Source: Arenicola marina
Taxonomy: Eukaryota > Annelida > Polychaeta > Arenicolidae
Length of the DNA stretch: 64,000 nt
Reading direction: 5' to 3'
NCBI GenBank assembly: GCA_964019135.1
Contig: OZ025260.1
Span: 24,918,254 to 24,982,253, forward strand
The notes beneath the pieces were generated by a model. The model was not told the origin of the DNA. It made no database searches and saw only the letters and a program-made list of their open reading frames with translations. A program made the position numbers and the translations under genes. Below, piece after piece: positions 1 to 11,739 of the stretch (position 1 is the first letter of the stretch; each line of letters starts with the position of its first letter).

Positions 1-2089
1 CTCAATGGCTCGCTGTCCATCCCTCCCTGTCCCCAATGTGATCGCTGTCCGCCCCTCCCTGTCCTCAATGTGATCGCTGTCCAACCCTCCCTGGTGTCCT
101 CAATGTGATCGCTGTCCGCCCCTCCCTGTCCTCAATGGCTCGCTGTCCATCCCTCCCTGTCCTCAATGTGATCGCTGTCCGCCCTTCCCTGTCCTCAATG
201 GCTCGCTGTCCATCCCTCCCTGTCCCCAATGTGATCGCTGTCCGCCCCTCCCTGTCCTCAATGTGATCGCTGTCCAACCCTCGTTGGTGTCCTCAATGTG
301 ATCGCTGTCCGCCCCTCCCTGTCCTCAATGGCTCGCTGTAAGTCCCTCCCTGTCCCCAATGTGATCGCTGTCCGCCCCTCCCTGTCCTCAATGGCTCGCT
401 GTCCATCCCTCCCTGTCCCCAATGTGATCGCTGTCCGCCCCTCCCTGTCCTCAATGTGATCGCTGTCCAATCCTCCCTGGTGTCCTCAATGTGATCGCTG
501 TCCGCCCCTCCCTGTCCTCAATGGCTCGCTGTCCATCCCTCCCTGTCCTCAATGTGATCACTGTCCGCCCCTCCCTGTCCTCAATGGCTCGCTGTCCATC
601 CCTCCCTGTCCCCAATGTGATCGCTGTCCGCCCCTCCCTGTCCTCAATGTGATCGCTGTCCAACCCTCCCTGGTGTCCTCAATGTGATCGCTGTCCGCCG
701 TTCCCTGTCCTCAATGGCTCGCTGTCCATCTCTCCCTGTCCCCAATGTGATCGCTGTCCGCCCCTCCCTGTCCTCAATGGCTCGCTGCCCATCCCTCCCT
801 GTCCCCAATGTGATCGCTGTCCGCCCCTCCCTGTCCTCATTGGCTCGCTGTCCATCCCTCCCTGTCCCCAATGTGATCGCTGTCCGCCCCTCCCTGTCCT
901 CAACGGCTCGCTGCCCATCCCTCCCTGTCCCCAATGTGATCGCTATCCGTCCCTCCCAGTCCTCAATGTAATCGCTGTCCAACCCTCCCTGTCCCCAATG
1001 TGATCGCTGTCCGCCCCTCCTTGTCCTCAATGTGATCGCTGTCCAACCCTCCCTGGTGTCCTCAATGTAATCGCTGTCCGCCCCTCCCTGTCCTCAATGG
1101 CTCGCTGTCCATCCCTCCCTGTCCCCAATGTGATCGCTGTCCGCCCCTCCTTGTCCTCAATGTGATCGCTGTCCAACCCCGCCTGGTGTCCTCAATGTGA
1201 TCGCTGTCCGCCCGTCCCTGTCCTCAATGGCTCGCTGTCCATCCCTCCCTGTCCTCAATGTGATCGCTGTCCGCCCCTCCTTGTCCTCAATGTGATCGCT
1301 GTCCAACCCTCCCTGGTGTCTTCAATGTGATCGCTGTCCGCCCCTCCCTGTCCTCAATGGCTCGCTGTCCATCCCTCCCTGTCCCCAATGTGATCGCTAT
1401 CCAACCCTCCCTGTTCTCAATGTGATCGCTGTCCATCCCTCCCTGTCCCCAATGTGATCGCTGTCCGCCCCTCCCTGTCCTCAATGTGATCGCTGTCCAA
1501 CCCTCCCTGGTGTCCTCAATGTGATCGCTGTCCGCCCCTCCCTGTCCTCAATGGTTCGCTGTCCATCCCTCCCTGTCCTCAATGTGATCGCTGTCCGCCC
1601 CTCCCTGTCCTCAATGGCTCGCTGTCCATCCCTCCCTGTCCCCAATGTTATCGCTGTCCGCCCCTCCTTGTCCTCAATGTGATCGCTGTCCAACCCTCCC
1701 TGGTGTCCTCAATGTGATCGCTGTCCGCCCCTCCCTGTCCTCAATGTGATCGCTGTCCAACCCTCCCTGGTGTCCTCAATGTGATCGCTGTCCGCCCCTC
1801 CTTGTCCTCAATGTGATCGCTGTCCAACCCTCCCTGGTGTCCTCAATGTGATCGCTGTCCGCCCCTCCCTGTCTTCAATGGCTCGCTATCCATCCCTCCC
1901 TGTCCTCAATGTGATCGCTGTCCGCCCCTCCCTGTCCTCAATGGCTCGCTGTCCATCCCACCCTGTCCCCAATGTGATCGCTGTCCGCCCCTCCCTGTCC
2001 TCAGTGGCTCGCTGTCCATCCCTCCCTGTCCCCAATGTGATCGCTGTCCGCCCCTCCCTGTCCTCAATGGCTCGCTGTCCATCTCTCCC
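1..2089. repeat. A-type HOR module, left-truncated by the window
   Basis: This segment mixes 32-, 31- and 35-bp monomers. It opens with 193-bp hexamers, then a ~383-bp stretch (644-1026) made of one 35-bp, four 31-bp and seven 32-bp monomers, then irregular 35/32-bp runs. Positions 644 to ~1690 are matched at 11213 to ~12200; the offset changes from 10,569 to 10,506, a difference of exactly one 63-bp dimer. It is therefore an older relative of the module that starts near 11.2 kb. No gene is seen. Confidence 0.85.
65..643. repeat. 193-bp hexamer HOR, three units
   Basis: Units begin at 65, 258 and 451, exactly 193 bp apart. Each is one 35-bp monomer (tail CCAACCC with GGTG), then 32, 31, 32, 31 and 32 bp, which sums to 193. 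Units have position-specific variants: the second carries CTGTAAGTCCC at about 336-346, a marker that returns in every other run of this HOR in the window, and the third carries GATCACTG. These identify hexamers as distinct types, not random neighbours. Confidence 0.9.
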
Positions 2090-4536
2090 TGTCCCCAATG
2101 TGATCGCTGTCCAACCCTAACTGGTGTCCTCAATGTGATCGCTGTCCGCCCCTCCCTGTCCTCAATGGCTCGCTGTCCATCCCTCCCTGTCCCCAATGTG
2201 ATCGCTGTCCAACCCTCCCTGTTCTCAATGTGATCGCTGTCCATCCCTCCCTGTCCCCAATGTGATGGCTGTCCGCCCCTCCCTGTCCTCAATGTGATCG
2301 CTGTCCAACCCTCCCTGGTGTCCTCAATGTGATCGCTGTCCGCCCCTCCCTGTCCTCAATGGCTCGCTGTCCATCCCTCCCTGTCCTCAATGTGATCGCT
2401 GTCCGCCCCTCCCTGTCCTCAATGGCTCGCTGTCCATCCCTCCCTGTCCATAATGTGATCGCTGTCCGCCGATCCCTGTCCTCAATGTGATCGCTGTCCA
2501 GCCCTCCCTGGTGTCCTCAATGTGATCGCTGTCCGCCCCTCCCTGTCCTCAATGGCTCGCTGTCCATCCCTTCCTGTCCTCAATGTGATCGCTGTCCGCC
2601 CCTCCCTGTCCTCAATGGCTCGCTGTCCATCCCTCCCTGTCCTCAATGTGATCGCTGTCCGCCCCTCCCTGTCCTCAATGTGATCGCTGTCCAACCCTCC
2701 CTGGTGTCCGCAATGTGATCGCTGTCCGCCCCTCCCTGTCCTCAATGGCTCGCTGTAAGTCCCTCCCTGTCCCCAATGTGATCGCTGTCCGCCACTCCCT
2801 ATCCTCATTGGCTCGCTGTCCATCCCTCCCTGTCCCCAATGTGATCGCTGTCCGCCCCTCCCTGTCCTCAATGTGATCGCTGTCCAACCCTCCCTGGTGT
2901 CCTCAATGTGATCGCTGTCCGCCCCTCCCTGTCCTCAATGGCTCGCTGTCCATCCCTCCCTGTCCTCAATGTGATCACTGTCCGCCCCTCCCTGTCCTCA
3001 ATGGCTCGCTGTCCATCCCTCCCTGTCCCCAATGTGATCGCTGTCCGCCCCTCCCTGTCCTCAATGTGATCGCTGTCCAACCCTCCCTGGTGTCCTCAAT
3101 GTGATCGCTGGCCGCCCCTCCCTGTCCTCAATGGCTCGCTGTCCATCCCTCCCTGTCCCCAATGTGATCGCTGTCCGCCCCTCCCTGTCCTCAATGGCTC
3201 GCTGTCCATCCCTCCCTGTCCCCAATGTGATCGCTGTCCGCCCCTCCCTGTCCTCAATGGCTCGCTGTCCATCCCTCCCTGTCCCCAATGTGATCGCTGT
3301 CCGCCCCTCCCTGTACTCAATGGCTCGCTGTCCATCCCTCCCTGTCCCCAATGTGATCGCTATCCGTCCCTCCCAGTCCTCAATGTAATCGCTGTCCAAC
3401 CCTCCGTGTCCCCAATGTGATCGCTGTCCGCCCCTCCTTGTCCTCAATGTGATCGCTGTCCAACCCTCCCTGGTGTCCTCAATGTAATCGCTGTCCGCCC
3501 CGCCCTGTCCTCAATGGCTCGCTGTCCATCCCTCCCTGTCCCCAATGTGATCGCTGTCCGCCGCTCCTTGTCCTCAATGTGATCGCTGTCCAACCCTCCC
3601 TGGTGTCCTCAATGTGATCGCTGTCCGCCCGTCCCTGTCCTCAATGGCTCGCTGTCCATCCCTCCCTGTCCTCAATGTGATCGCTGTCCGCCCCTCCTTG
3701 TCCTCAATGTGATCGCTGTCCAACCCTCCCTGGTGTCTTCAATGTGATCGCTGTCCGTCCCTCCCTGTCCTCAATGGCTCGCTGTCCATCCCTCCCTGTC
3801 CTCAATGTGATCGCTGTCCGCCCCTCCCTGTCCTCAATGTGATCGCTGTCCAACCCTCCCTGGTGTCCTCAATGTAATCGCTGTCCGCCCCTCCTTGTTC
3901 TCAATGTGATCGCTGTCCAACCCTCCCTGGTGTCCTCAATGTGATCGCTGTCCGCCCCTCCCTGTCCTCAATGGCTCGCTGTCCATCCCTCCCTGTCCTC
4001 AATGGCTCGCTGTTCATCCCTCCCTGTCCTCAATGTGATCGCTGTCCATCCTTTCCTGTCCTCAATGTGATCGCTGTCCGCCCCTCCCTGTCCTCAATGT
4101 GATCGCTGTCTGTCCCTCCCTGTCCTCAATGTGATCGCTGTCCAACCCTCCCTGTCCTCAATGTGATCGCTGTCCGTCCCTCCCTGTCCTCAATGTGATC
4201 GCTTTCTGCACCTTCCTGTCCTCAATGTGATCGCTGTCCAACCCTCCCTGTTCTCAATGTGATCGCTGTCCATCCCTCCCTGTCCCCAATGTGATCGCTG
4301 TCCGCCCCTCCCTGTCCTCAATGTGATCGCTGTCCAACCCTCCCTGGTGTCCTCAATGTGATCGCTGTCCGCCCCTCCCTGTCCTCAATGGCTCGCTGTC
4401 CATCCCTCCCTGTCCTCAATGTGATCGCTGTCCGCCCCTCCCTGTCCTCAATGGCTCGCTGTCCATCCCTCCCTGTCCTCAATGTGATCGCTGTCCGCCC
4501 GTCCCTGTCCTCAATGGCTCGCTGTCCATCCCTCCC
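2090..4536. repeat. 2,447-bp segmental tandem duplication, copy 1
   Basis: Diagnostic variants here recur exactly 2,447 bp downstream: CCCTAACTGG at 2116 and 4563, GTAAGT at 2755 and 5202, GCTGGCC at 3108 and 5555, and GCTTTCTGC at 4201 and 6648. The only difference I spotted is TTCATCC (near 4012) against TCCATCC (near 6459), so the copies look almost identical. The module order is four 193-bp hexamers, a ~386-bp block of 31/32-bp dimers, 35-bp-rich monomers, then short 32-bp monomers. Boundaries are set where matching fails and agree with a unit of 2,447 bp. Confidence 0.9.
2289..3060. repeat. 193-bp hexamer HOR, four units
   Basis: Units start at 2289, 2482, 2675 and 2868, each with the 35-32-31-32-31-32 composition. 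The four have separable signatures: TCCATAATG and GCCGATCCC end the first, CCAGCCC marks the second, GTAAGT the third, and GATCACTG the fourth. The same four types in the same order appear at 4736-5507, 12854-13625 and 14943-15714. The next larger repeat is therefore a block of four hexamers (772 bp) within the multi-kilobase modules. Confidence 0.88.
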
Positions 4537-6983
4537 TGTCCCCAATGTGATCGCTGTCCAACCCTAACTGGTGTCCTCAATGTGATCGCTGTCCGCCCCT
4601 CCCTGTCCTCAATGGCTCGCTGTCCATCCCTCCCTGTCCCCAATGTGATCGCTGTCCAACCCTCCCTGTTCTCAATGTGATCGCTGTCCATCCCTCCCTG
4701 TCCCCAATGTGATGGCTGTCCGCCCCTCCCTGTCCTCAATGTGATCGCTGTCCAACCCTCCCTGGTGTCCTCAATGTGATCGCTGTCCGCCCCTCCCTGT
4801 CCTCAATGGCTCGCTGTCCATCCCTCCCTGTCCTCAATGTGATCGCTGTCCGCCCCTCCCTGTCCTCAATGGCTCGCTGTCCATCCCTCCCTGTCCATAA
4901 TGTGATCGCTGTCCGCCGATCCCTGTCCTCAATGTGATCGCTGTCCAGCCCTCCCTGGTGTCCTCAATGTGATCGCTGTCCGCCCCTCCCTGTCCTCAAT
5001 GGCTCGCTGTCCATCCCTTCCTGTCCTCAATGTGATCGCTGTCCGCCCCTCCCTGTCCTCAATGGCTCGCTGTCCATCCCTCCCTGTCCTCAATGTGATC
5101 GCTGTCCGCCCCTCCCTGTCCTCAATGTGATCGCTGTCCAACCCTCCCTGGTGTCCGCAATGTGATCGCTGTCCGCCCCTCCCTGTCCTCAATGGCTCGC
5201 TGTAAGTCCCTCCCTGTCCCCAATGTGATCGCTGTCCGCCACTCCCTATCCTCATTGGCTCGCTGTCCATCCCTCCCTGTCCCCAATGTGATCGCTGTCC
5301 GCCCCTCCCTGTCCTCAATGTGATCGCTGTCCAACCCTCCCTGGTGTCCTCAATGTGATCGCTGTCCGCCCCTCCCTGTCCTCAATGGCTCGCTGTCCAT
5401 CCCTCCCTGTCCTCAATGTGATCACTGTCCGCCCCTCCCTGTCCTCAATGGCTCGCTGTCCATCCCTCCCTGTCCCCAATGTGATCGCTGTCCGCCCCTC
5501 CCTGTCCTCAATGTGATCGCTGTCCAACCCTCCCTGGTGTCCTCAATGTGATCGCTGGCCGCCCCTCCCTGTCCTCAATGGCTCGCTGTCCATCCCTCCC
5601 TGTCCCCAATGTGATCGCTGTCCGCCCCTCCCTGTCCTCAATGGCTCGCTGTCCATCCCTCCCTGTCCCCAATGTGATCGCTGTCCGCCCCTCCCTGTCC
5701 TCAATGGCTCGCTGTCCATCCCTCCCTGTCCCCAATGTGATCGCTGTCCGCCCCTCCCTGTACTCAATGGCTCGCTGTCCATCCCTCCCTGTCCCCAATG
5801 TGATCGCTATCCGTCCCTCCCAGTCCTCAATGTAATCGCTGTCCAACCCTCCGTGTCCCCAATGTGATCGCTGTCCGCCCCTCCTTGTCCTCAATGTGAT
5901 CGCTGTCCAACCCTCCCTGGTGTCCTCAATGTAATCGCTGTCCGCCCCGCCCTGTCCTCAATGGCTCGCTGTCCATCCCTCCCTGTCCCCAATGTGATCG
6001 CTGTCCGCCGCTCCTTGTCCTCAATGTGATCGCTGTCCAACCCTCCCTGGTGTCCTCAATGTGATCGCTGTCCGCCCGTCCCTGTCCTCAATGGCTCGCT
6101 GTCCATCCCTCCCTGTCCTCAATGTGATCGCTGTCCGCCCCTCCTTGTCCTCAATGTGATCGCTGTCCAACCCTCCCTGGTGTCTTCAATGTGATCGCTG
6201 TCCGTCCCTCCCTGTCCTCAATGGCTCGCTGTCCATCCCTCCCTGTCCTCAATGTGATCGCTGTCCGCCCCTCCCTGTCCTCAATGTGATCGCTGTCCAA
6301 CCCTCCCTGGTGTCCTCAATGTAATCGCTGTCCGCCCCTCCTTGTTCTCAATGTGATCGCTGTCCAACCCTCCCTGGTGTCCTCAATGTGATCGCTGTCC
6401 GCCCCTCCCTGTCCTCAATGGCTCGCTGTCCATCCCTCCCTGTCCTCAATGGCTCGCTGTCCATCCCTCCCTGTCCTCAATGTGATCGCTGTCCATCCTT
6501 TCCTGTCCTCAATGTGATCGCTGTCCGCCCCTCCCTGTCCTCAATGTGATCGCTGTCTGTCCCTCCCTGTCCTCAATGTGATCGCTGTCCAACCCTCCCT
6601 GTCCTCAATGTGATCGCTGTCCGTCCCTCCCTGTCCTCAATGTGATCGCTTTCTGCACCTTCCTGTCCTCAATGTGATCGCTGTCCAACCCTCCCTGTTC
6701 TCAATGTGATCGCTGTCCATCCCTCCCTGTCCCCAATGTGATCGCTGTCCGCCCCTCCCTGTCCTCAATGTGATCGCTGTCCAACCCTCCCTGGTGTCCT
6801 CAATGTGATCGCTGTCCGCCCCTCCCTGTCCTCAATGGCTCGCTGTCCATCCCTCCCTGTCCTCAATGTGATCGCTGTCCGCCCCTCCCTGTCCTCAATG
6901 GCTCGCTGTCCATCCCTCCCTGTCCTCAATGTGATCGCTGTCCGCCCGTCCCTGTCCTCAATGGCTCGCTGTCCATCCCTCCC
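4537..6983. repeat. 2,447-bp segmental tandem duplication, copy 2
   Basis: This is a near-perfect repeat of the preceding 2,447 bp. Matching ends near 6983, where copy 1's follow-on (CCCCAATG then CCAACCCTAACTGG) is replaced by CCTCAATG and CCGCCCCTCCTTG, which lead back into the middle of the module. That return starts a shorter 870/902-bp repeat. The near identity over 2.4 kb argues for a recent duplication, or for an assembly duplication that reads should confirm. Confidence 0.9.
4736..5507. repeat. 193-bp hexamer HOR, four units
   Basis: Units start at 4736, 4929, 5122 and 5315, the counterparts of 2289, 2482, 2675 and 2868 at +2,447 bp. The same unit-specific variants are present, including TCCATAATG, CCAGCCC, GTAAGT at 5202 and GATCACTG. 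No change in unit length was seen between the two runs. Confidence 0.88.
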
Positions 6984-9900
6984 TGTCCTCAATGTGATCG
7001 CTGTCCGCCCCTCCTTGTCCTCAATGTGATCGCTGTCCAACCCTCCCTGGTGTCTTCAATGTGATCGCTGTCCGTCCCTCCCTGTCCTCAATGGCTCGCT
7101 GTCCATCCCTCCCTGTCCTCAATGTGATCGCTGTCCGCCCCTCCCTGTCCTCAATGTGATCGCTGTCCAACCCTCCCTGGTGTCCTCAATGTAATCGCTG
7201 TCCGCCCCTCTTTGTCCTCAATGTGATCGCTGTCCAACCCTCCCTGGTGTCCTCAATGTGATCGCTGTCCGCCCCTCCCTGTCCTCAATGGCTCGCTGTC
7301 CATCCCTCCCTGTCCTCAATGGCTCGCTGTCCATCCCTCCCTGTCCTCAATGTGATCGCTGTCCATCCTTCCCTGTCCTCAATGTGATCGCTGTCCGCCC
7401 CTCCCTGTCCTCAATGTGATCGCTGTCCGCCCCTCCCTGTCCTCAATGTGATCGCTGTCTGTCCCTCCCTGTCCTCAATGTGATCGCTGTCCAACCCTCC
7501 CTGTCCTCAATGTGATCGCTGTCCGTCCCTCCCTGTCCTCAATGTGATCGCTTTCTGCACCTTCCTGTCCTCAATGTGATCGCTGTCCAACCCTCCCTGT
7601 TCTCAATGTGATCGCTGTCCATCCATCCCTGTCCCCAATGTGATCGCTGTCCGCCCCTCCCTGTCCTCAATGTGATCGCTGTCCAACCCTCCCTGGTGTC
7701 CTCAATGTGATCGCTGTCCGCCCCTCCCTCTCCTCAATGGCTCGCTGTCCATCCCTTCCTGTCCTCAATGTGATCGCTGTCCGCCCCTCCCTGTCCTCAA
7801 TGGCTCGCTGTCCATCCCTCCCTGTCCCCAATGTGATCGCTGTCCGCCCCTCCCTGTCCTCAATGTGATCGCTGTCCAACCCTCCCTGGTGTCCTCAATG
7901 TGATCGCTGTCCGCCCCTCCCTGTCCTCAATGGCTCGCTGTAAGTCCCTCCCTGTCCCCAATGTGATCGCTGTCCGCCCCTCCCTGTCCTCAATGGCTCG
8001 CTGTCCATCCCTCCCTGTCCCCAATGTGATCGCTGTCCGCCCCTCCCTGTCCTCAATGTGATCGCTGTCCAACCCTCCCTGGTGTCCTCAATGTGATCGC
8101 TGTCCGCCCCTCCCTGTCCTCAATGGCTCGCTGTCCATCCCTCCCTGTCCTCAATGTCATCACTGTCCGCCCCTCCCTGTCCTCAATGGCTCGCTGTCCA
8201 TCCCTCCCTGTCCCCAATGTGATCGCTGTCCGCCCCTCCCTGTCCTCAATGTGATCGCTGTCCAACCCTCCCTGGTGTCCTCAATGTGATCGCTGGCCGC
8301 CCCTCCCTGTCCTCAATGGCTCGCTGTCCATCCGTCCCTGTCCCCAATGTGATCGCTGTCCGCCCCTCCCTGTCCTCAATGGCTCGCTGTCCATCCCTCC
8401 CTGTCCCCAATGTGATCGCTGTCCGCCCCTCCCTGTACTCAATGGCTCGCTGTCCATCCCTCCCTGTCCCCAATGTGATCGCTATCCGTCCCTCCCAGTC
8501 CTCAATGTAATCGCTGTCCAACCCTCCGTGTCCCCAATGTGATCGCTGTCCGCCCCTCCTTGTCCTCAATGTGATCGCTGTCCAACCCTCCCTGGTGTCC
8601 TCAATGTGATCGCTGTCCGCCCGTCCCTGTCCTCAATGGCTCGCTGTCCATCCCTCCCTGTCCTCAATGTGATCGCTGTCCGCCCCTCCTTGTCCTCAAT
8701 GTGATCGCTGTCCAACCCTCCCTGGTGTCTTCAATGTGATCGCTGTCCGTCCCTCCCTGTCCTCAATGGCTCGCTGTCCATCCCTCCCTGTCCTCAATGT
8801 GATCGCTGTCCGCCCCTCCCTGTCCTCAATGTGATCGCTGTCCAACCCTCCCTGGTGTCCTCAGTGTAATCGCTGTCCGCCCCTCCTTGTCCTCAATGTG
8901 ATCGCTGTCCAACCCTCCCTGGTGTCTTCAATGTAATCGCTGTCCGCCCCGCCCTGTCCTCAATGGCTCGCTGTCCATCCCTCCCTGTCCCCAATGTGAT
9001 CGCTGTCCGCCGCTCCTTGTCCTCAATGTGATCGCTGTCCAACCCTCCCTGGTGTCCTCAATGTGATCGCTGTCCGCCCGTCCCTGTCCTCAATGGCTCG
9101 CTGTCCATCCCTCCCTGTCCTCAATGTGATCGCTGTCCGCCCCTCCTTGTCCTCAATGTGATCGCTGTCCAACCCTCCCTGGTGTCTTCAATGTGATCGC
9201 TGTCCGTCCCTCCCTGTCCTCAATGGCTCGCTGTCCATCCCTCCCTGTCCTCAATGTGATCGCTGTCCGCCCCTCCCTGTCCTCAATGTGATCGCTGTCC
9301 AACCCTCCCTGGTGTCCTCAATGCAATCGCTGTCCGCCCCTCCTTGTTCTCAATGTGATCGCTGTCCAACCCTCCCTGGTGTCCTCAATGTGATCGCTGT
9401 CCGCCCCTCCCTGTCCTCAATGGCTCGCTGTCCATCCCTCCCTGTCCTCAATGGCTCGCTGTCCATCCCTCCCTGTCCTCAATGTGATCGCTGTCCATCC
9501 TTCCCTGACCTCAATGTGATCGCTGTCCGCCCCTCCCTGTCCTCAATGTGATCGCTGTCCGCCCCTCCCTGTCCTCAATGTGATCGCTGTCTGTCCCTCC
9601 CTGTCCTCAATGTGATCGCTGTCCAACCCTCCCTGTCCTCAATGTGATCGCTGTCCGTCCCTCCCTGTCCTCAATGTGATCGCTTTCTGCACCTTCCTGT
9701 CCTCAATGTGATCGCTGTCCAACCCTCCCTGTTCTCAATGTGATCGCTTTCCATCCCTCCCTGTCCCCAATGTGATCGCTGTCCGCCCCTCCCTGTCCTC
9801 AATGTGATCGCTGTCCAACCCTCCCTGGTGTCCTCAATGTGATCGCTGTCCGCCCCTCCCTGTCCTCAATGGCTCGCTGTCCATCCCTCCCTGTCCTCAA

Positions 9901-10860
9901 TGTGATCGCTGTCCGCCCCTCCCTGTCCTCAATGGCTCGCTGTCCATCCCTCCCTGTCCTCAATGTGATCGCTGTCCGCCCGTCCCCGTCCTCAATGGCT
10001 CGCTGTCCATCCCTCCCTGTCCTCAATGTGATCGCTGTCCGCCCCTCCTTGTCCTCAATGTGATCGCTGTCCAACCCTCCCTGGTGTCTTCAATGTGATC
10101 GCTGTCCGTCCCTCCCTGTCCTCAATGGCTCGCTGTCCATCCCTCCCTGTCCTCAATGTGATCGCTGTCCGCCCCTCCCTGTCCTCAATGTGATCGCTGT
10201 CCAACCCTCCCTGGTGTCCTCAATGTAATCGCTGTCCGCCCCTCCTTGTCCTCAATGTGATCGCTGTCCAACCCTCCCTGGTGTCCTCAATGTGATCGCT
10301 GTCCGCCCCTCCCTGTCCTCAATGGCTCGCTGTCCATCCCTCCCTGTCCTCAATGGCTCGCTGTCCATCCCTCCCTGTCCTCAATGTGATCGCTGTCCAT
10401 CCTTCCCTGTCCTCAATGTGATCGCTGTCCGCCCCTCCCTGTCCTCAATGTGATCGCTGTCCGCCCCTCCCTGTCCTCAATGTGATCGCTGTCTGTCCCT
10501 CCCTGTCCTCAATGTGATCGCTGTCCAACCCTCCCTGTCCTCAATGTGATCGCTGTCCGTCCCTCCCTGTCCTCAATGTGATCGCTTTCTGCACCTTCCT
10601 GTCCTCAATGTGATCGCTGTCCAACCCTCCCTGTTCTCAATGTGATCGCTGTCCATCCCTCCCTGTCCCCAATGTGATCGCTGTCCGCCCCTCCCTGTCC
10701 TCAATGTGATCGCTGTCCAACCCTCCCTGGTGTCCTCAATGTGATCGCTGTCCGCCCCTCCCTGTCCTCAATGGCTCGCTGTCCATCCCTCCCTGTCCTC
10801 AATGTGATCGCTGTCCGCCCCTCCCTGTCCTCAATGGCTCGCTGTCCATCCCTCCCTGTC
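6984..10860. repeat. Mosaic A-type segment with 902-bp and 3,034-bp periods
   Basis: The rare word GCTTTCTGCACC occurs at 6648, 7550, 9682 and 10584, with spacings 902, 2,132 and 902. The pair 902 + 2,132 gives a 3,034-bp period that also relates 6765 to 9799. The 902-bp copy is itself 870 bp plus one extra 32-bp monomer, since TCCATCCTT near 6494 and 7364 are 870 apart. Parts near 9300 (CTTGTTCTC) resemble the 2,447-bp copies instead, so the segment is a patchwork of earlier modules. No gene is seen. Confidence 0.8.
7667..8245. repeat. 193-bp hexamer HOR, three units
   Basis: Units start at 7667, 7860 and 8053. The second has GTAAGT at 7940 and the third a GTCATCACTG variant, matching the second-to-fourth hexamer types of the four-unit runs. 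The first type (with TCCATAATG and GCCGATCCC) is missing, because the junction with the preceding short-monomer stretch falls just upstream. Confidence 0.87.
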
Positions 10861-11150
10861 CTCAATGTGATCGCTGTCCGCTCCTCCCCGTCCTCAATGT
10901 GACCGCTGTCCGCTCCTCCCCGTCCTCAATGTGATCGCTGTCCGTCCCTCCCTGTCCTCAATGGCTCGCTGTCCATCCCTCCCTGTCCTCAATGTGATCG
11001 CTGTCCGCTCCTCCCCGTCCTCAATGTGATCGCTGTCCGCTCCTCCCCGTCCTCAATGTGATCGCTGTCCGTCCCTCCCTGTTCTCAATATGATCGCTGT
11101 CCGCCCCTCCCTATCCTCAATGTGAACGCTGTCCAACCCTCCCTGTTCTC
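10861..11150. repeat. CGCTCCTCCCCG cassette, first occurrence
   Basis: Several 32-bp monomers here have the tail CCGCTCCTCCCCG, followed by a linked set: TTCTCAATATGATCG, then CCCTATCCTCAATGTGAACGC. This set returns at offset 6,856 (from ~17717) and again 3,686 bp further (from ~21403); related versions lie near 31.9, 33.0 and 48.0 kb. The cassette is a convenient landmark for aligning modules. GTGACCGCTG at about 10909 is a private change of this copy. Confidence 0.83.
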
Positions 11151-11739
11151 AATGTGATCGCTGTCCATCCCTCCCTGTCCCCAATGTGATCGCTGTCCGC
11201 CCCTCCCTGTCCTCAATGTGATCGCTGTCCAACCCTCCCCGGTGTCCTCAATGTGATCGCTGTCCGCCGTTCCCTGTCCTCAATGGCTCGCTGTCCATCC
11301 CTCCCTGTCCCCAATGTGATCGCTGTCCGCCCCTCCCTGTCCTCAATGGCTCGCTGTCCATCCCTCCCTGTCCCCAATGTGATCGCTGTCCGCCCCTCCC
11401 TGTCCTCAACGGCTCGCTGTCCATCCCTCCCTGTCCCCAATGTGATCGCTATCCGTCCCTCCCAGTCCTCAATGTAATCGCTGTCCAACCCTCCCTGTCC
11501 CCAATGTGATCGCTGTCCGCCCCTCCTTGTCCTCAATGTGATCGCTGTCCAACCCTCCCTGGTGTCCTCAATGTAATCGCTGTCCGCCCCTCCCTGTCCT
11601 CAATGGCTCGCTGTCCATCCCTCCCTGTCCCCAATGTGATCGCTGTCCGCCCCTCCTTGTCCTCAATGTGATCGCTGTCCAACCCCCCCTGGTGTCCTCA
11701 ATGTGATCGCTGTCCGCCCGTCCCTGTCCTCAATGGCTC
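11151..11739. repeat. A-type segment related to 582-1233
   Basis: This stretch restarts A-type DNA after the cassette. It matches 644 onward at +10,569 bp, and after the loss of one 31+32-bp dimer the offset becomes +10,506. It carries the same oddities as the first copy: GCCGTTCCC, CAACGGCTCG, GCTATCCGTCCC and CCCAGTCCTCAATGTAATCG. Confidence 0.8.

Noticed and set aside
338-343. GTAAGT, a perfect 5' splice-donor word, at 338, 2755, 5202, 7940, 13320 and 15409
   Set aside because: It sits in one hexamer type and is copied with it. No exon or acceptor context is seen. It is useful only as a marker.
2090-6983. Treating the near-identical 2,447-bp copies as certain biology
   Set aside because: Long identical tandem copies can also be assembly duplications. 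I report them as seen in the sequence and leave the cause open.
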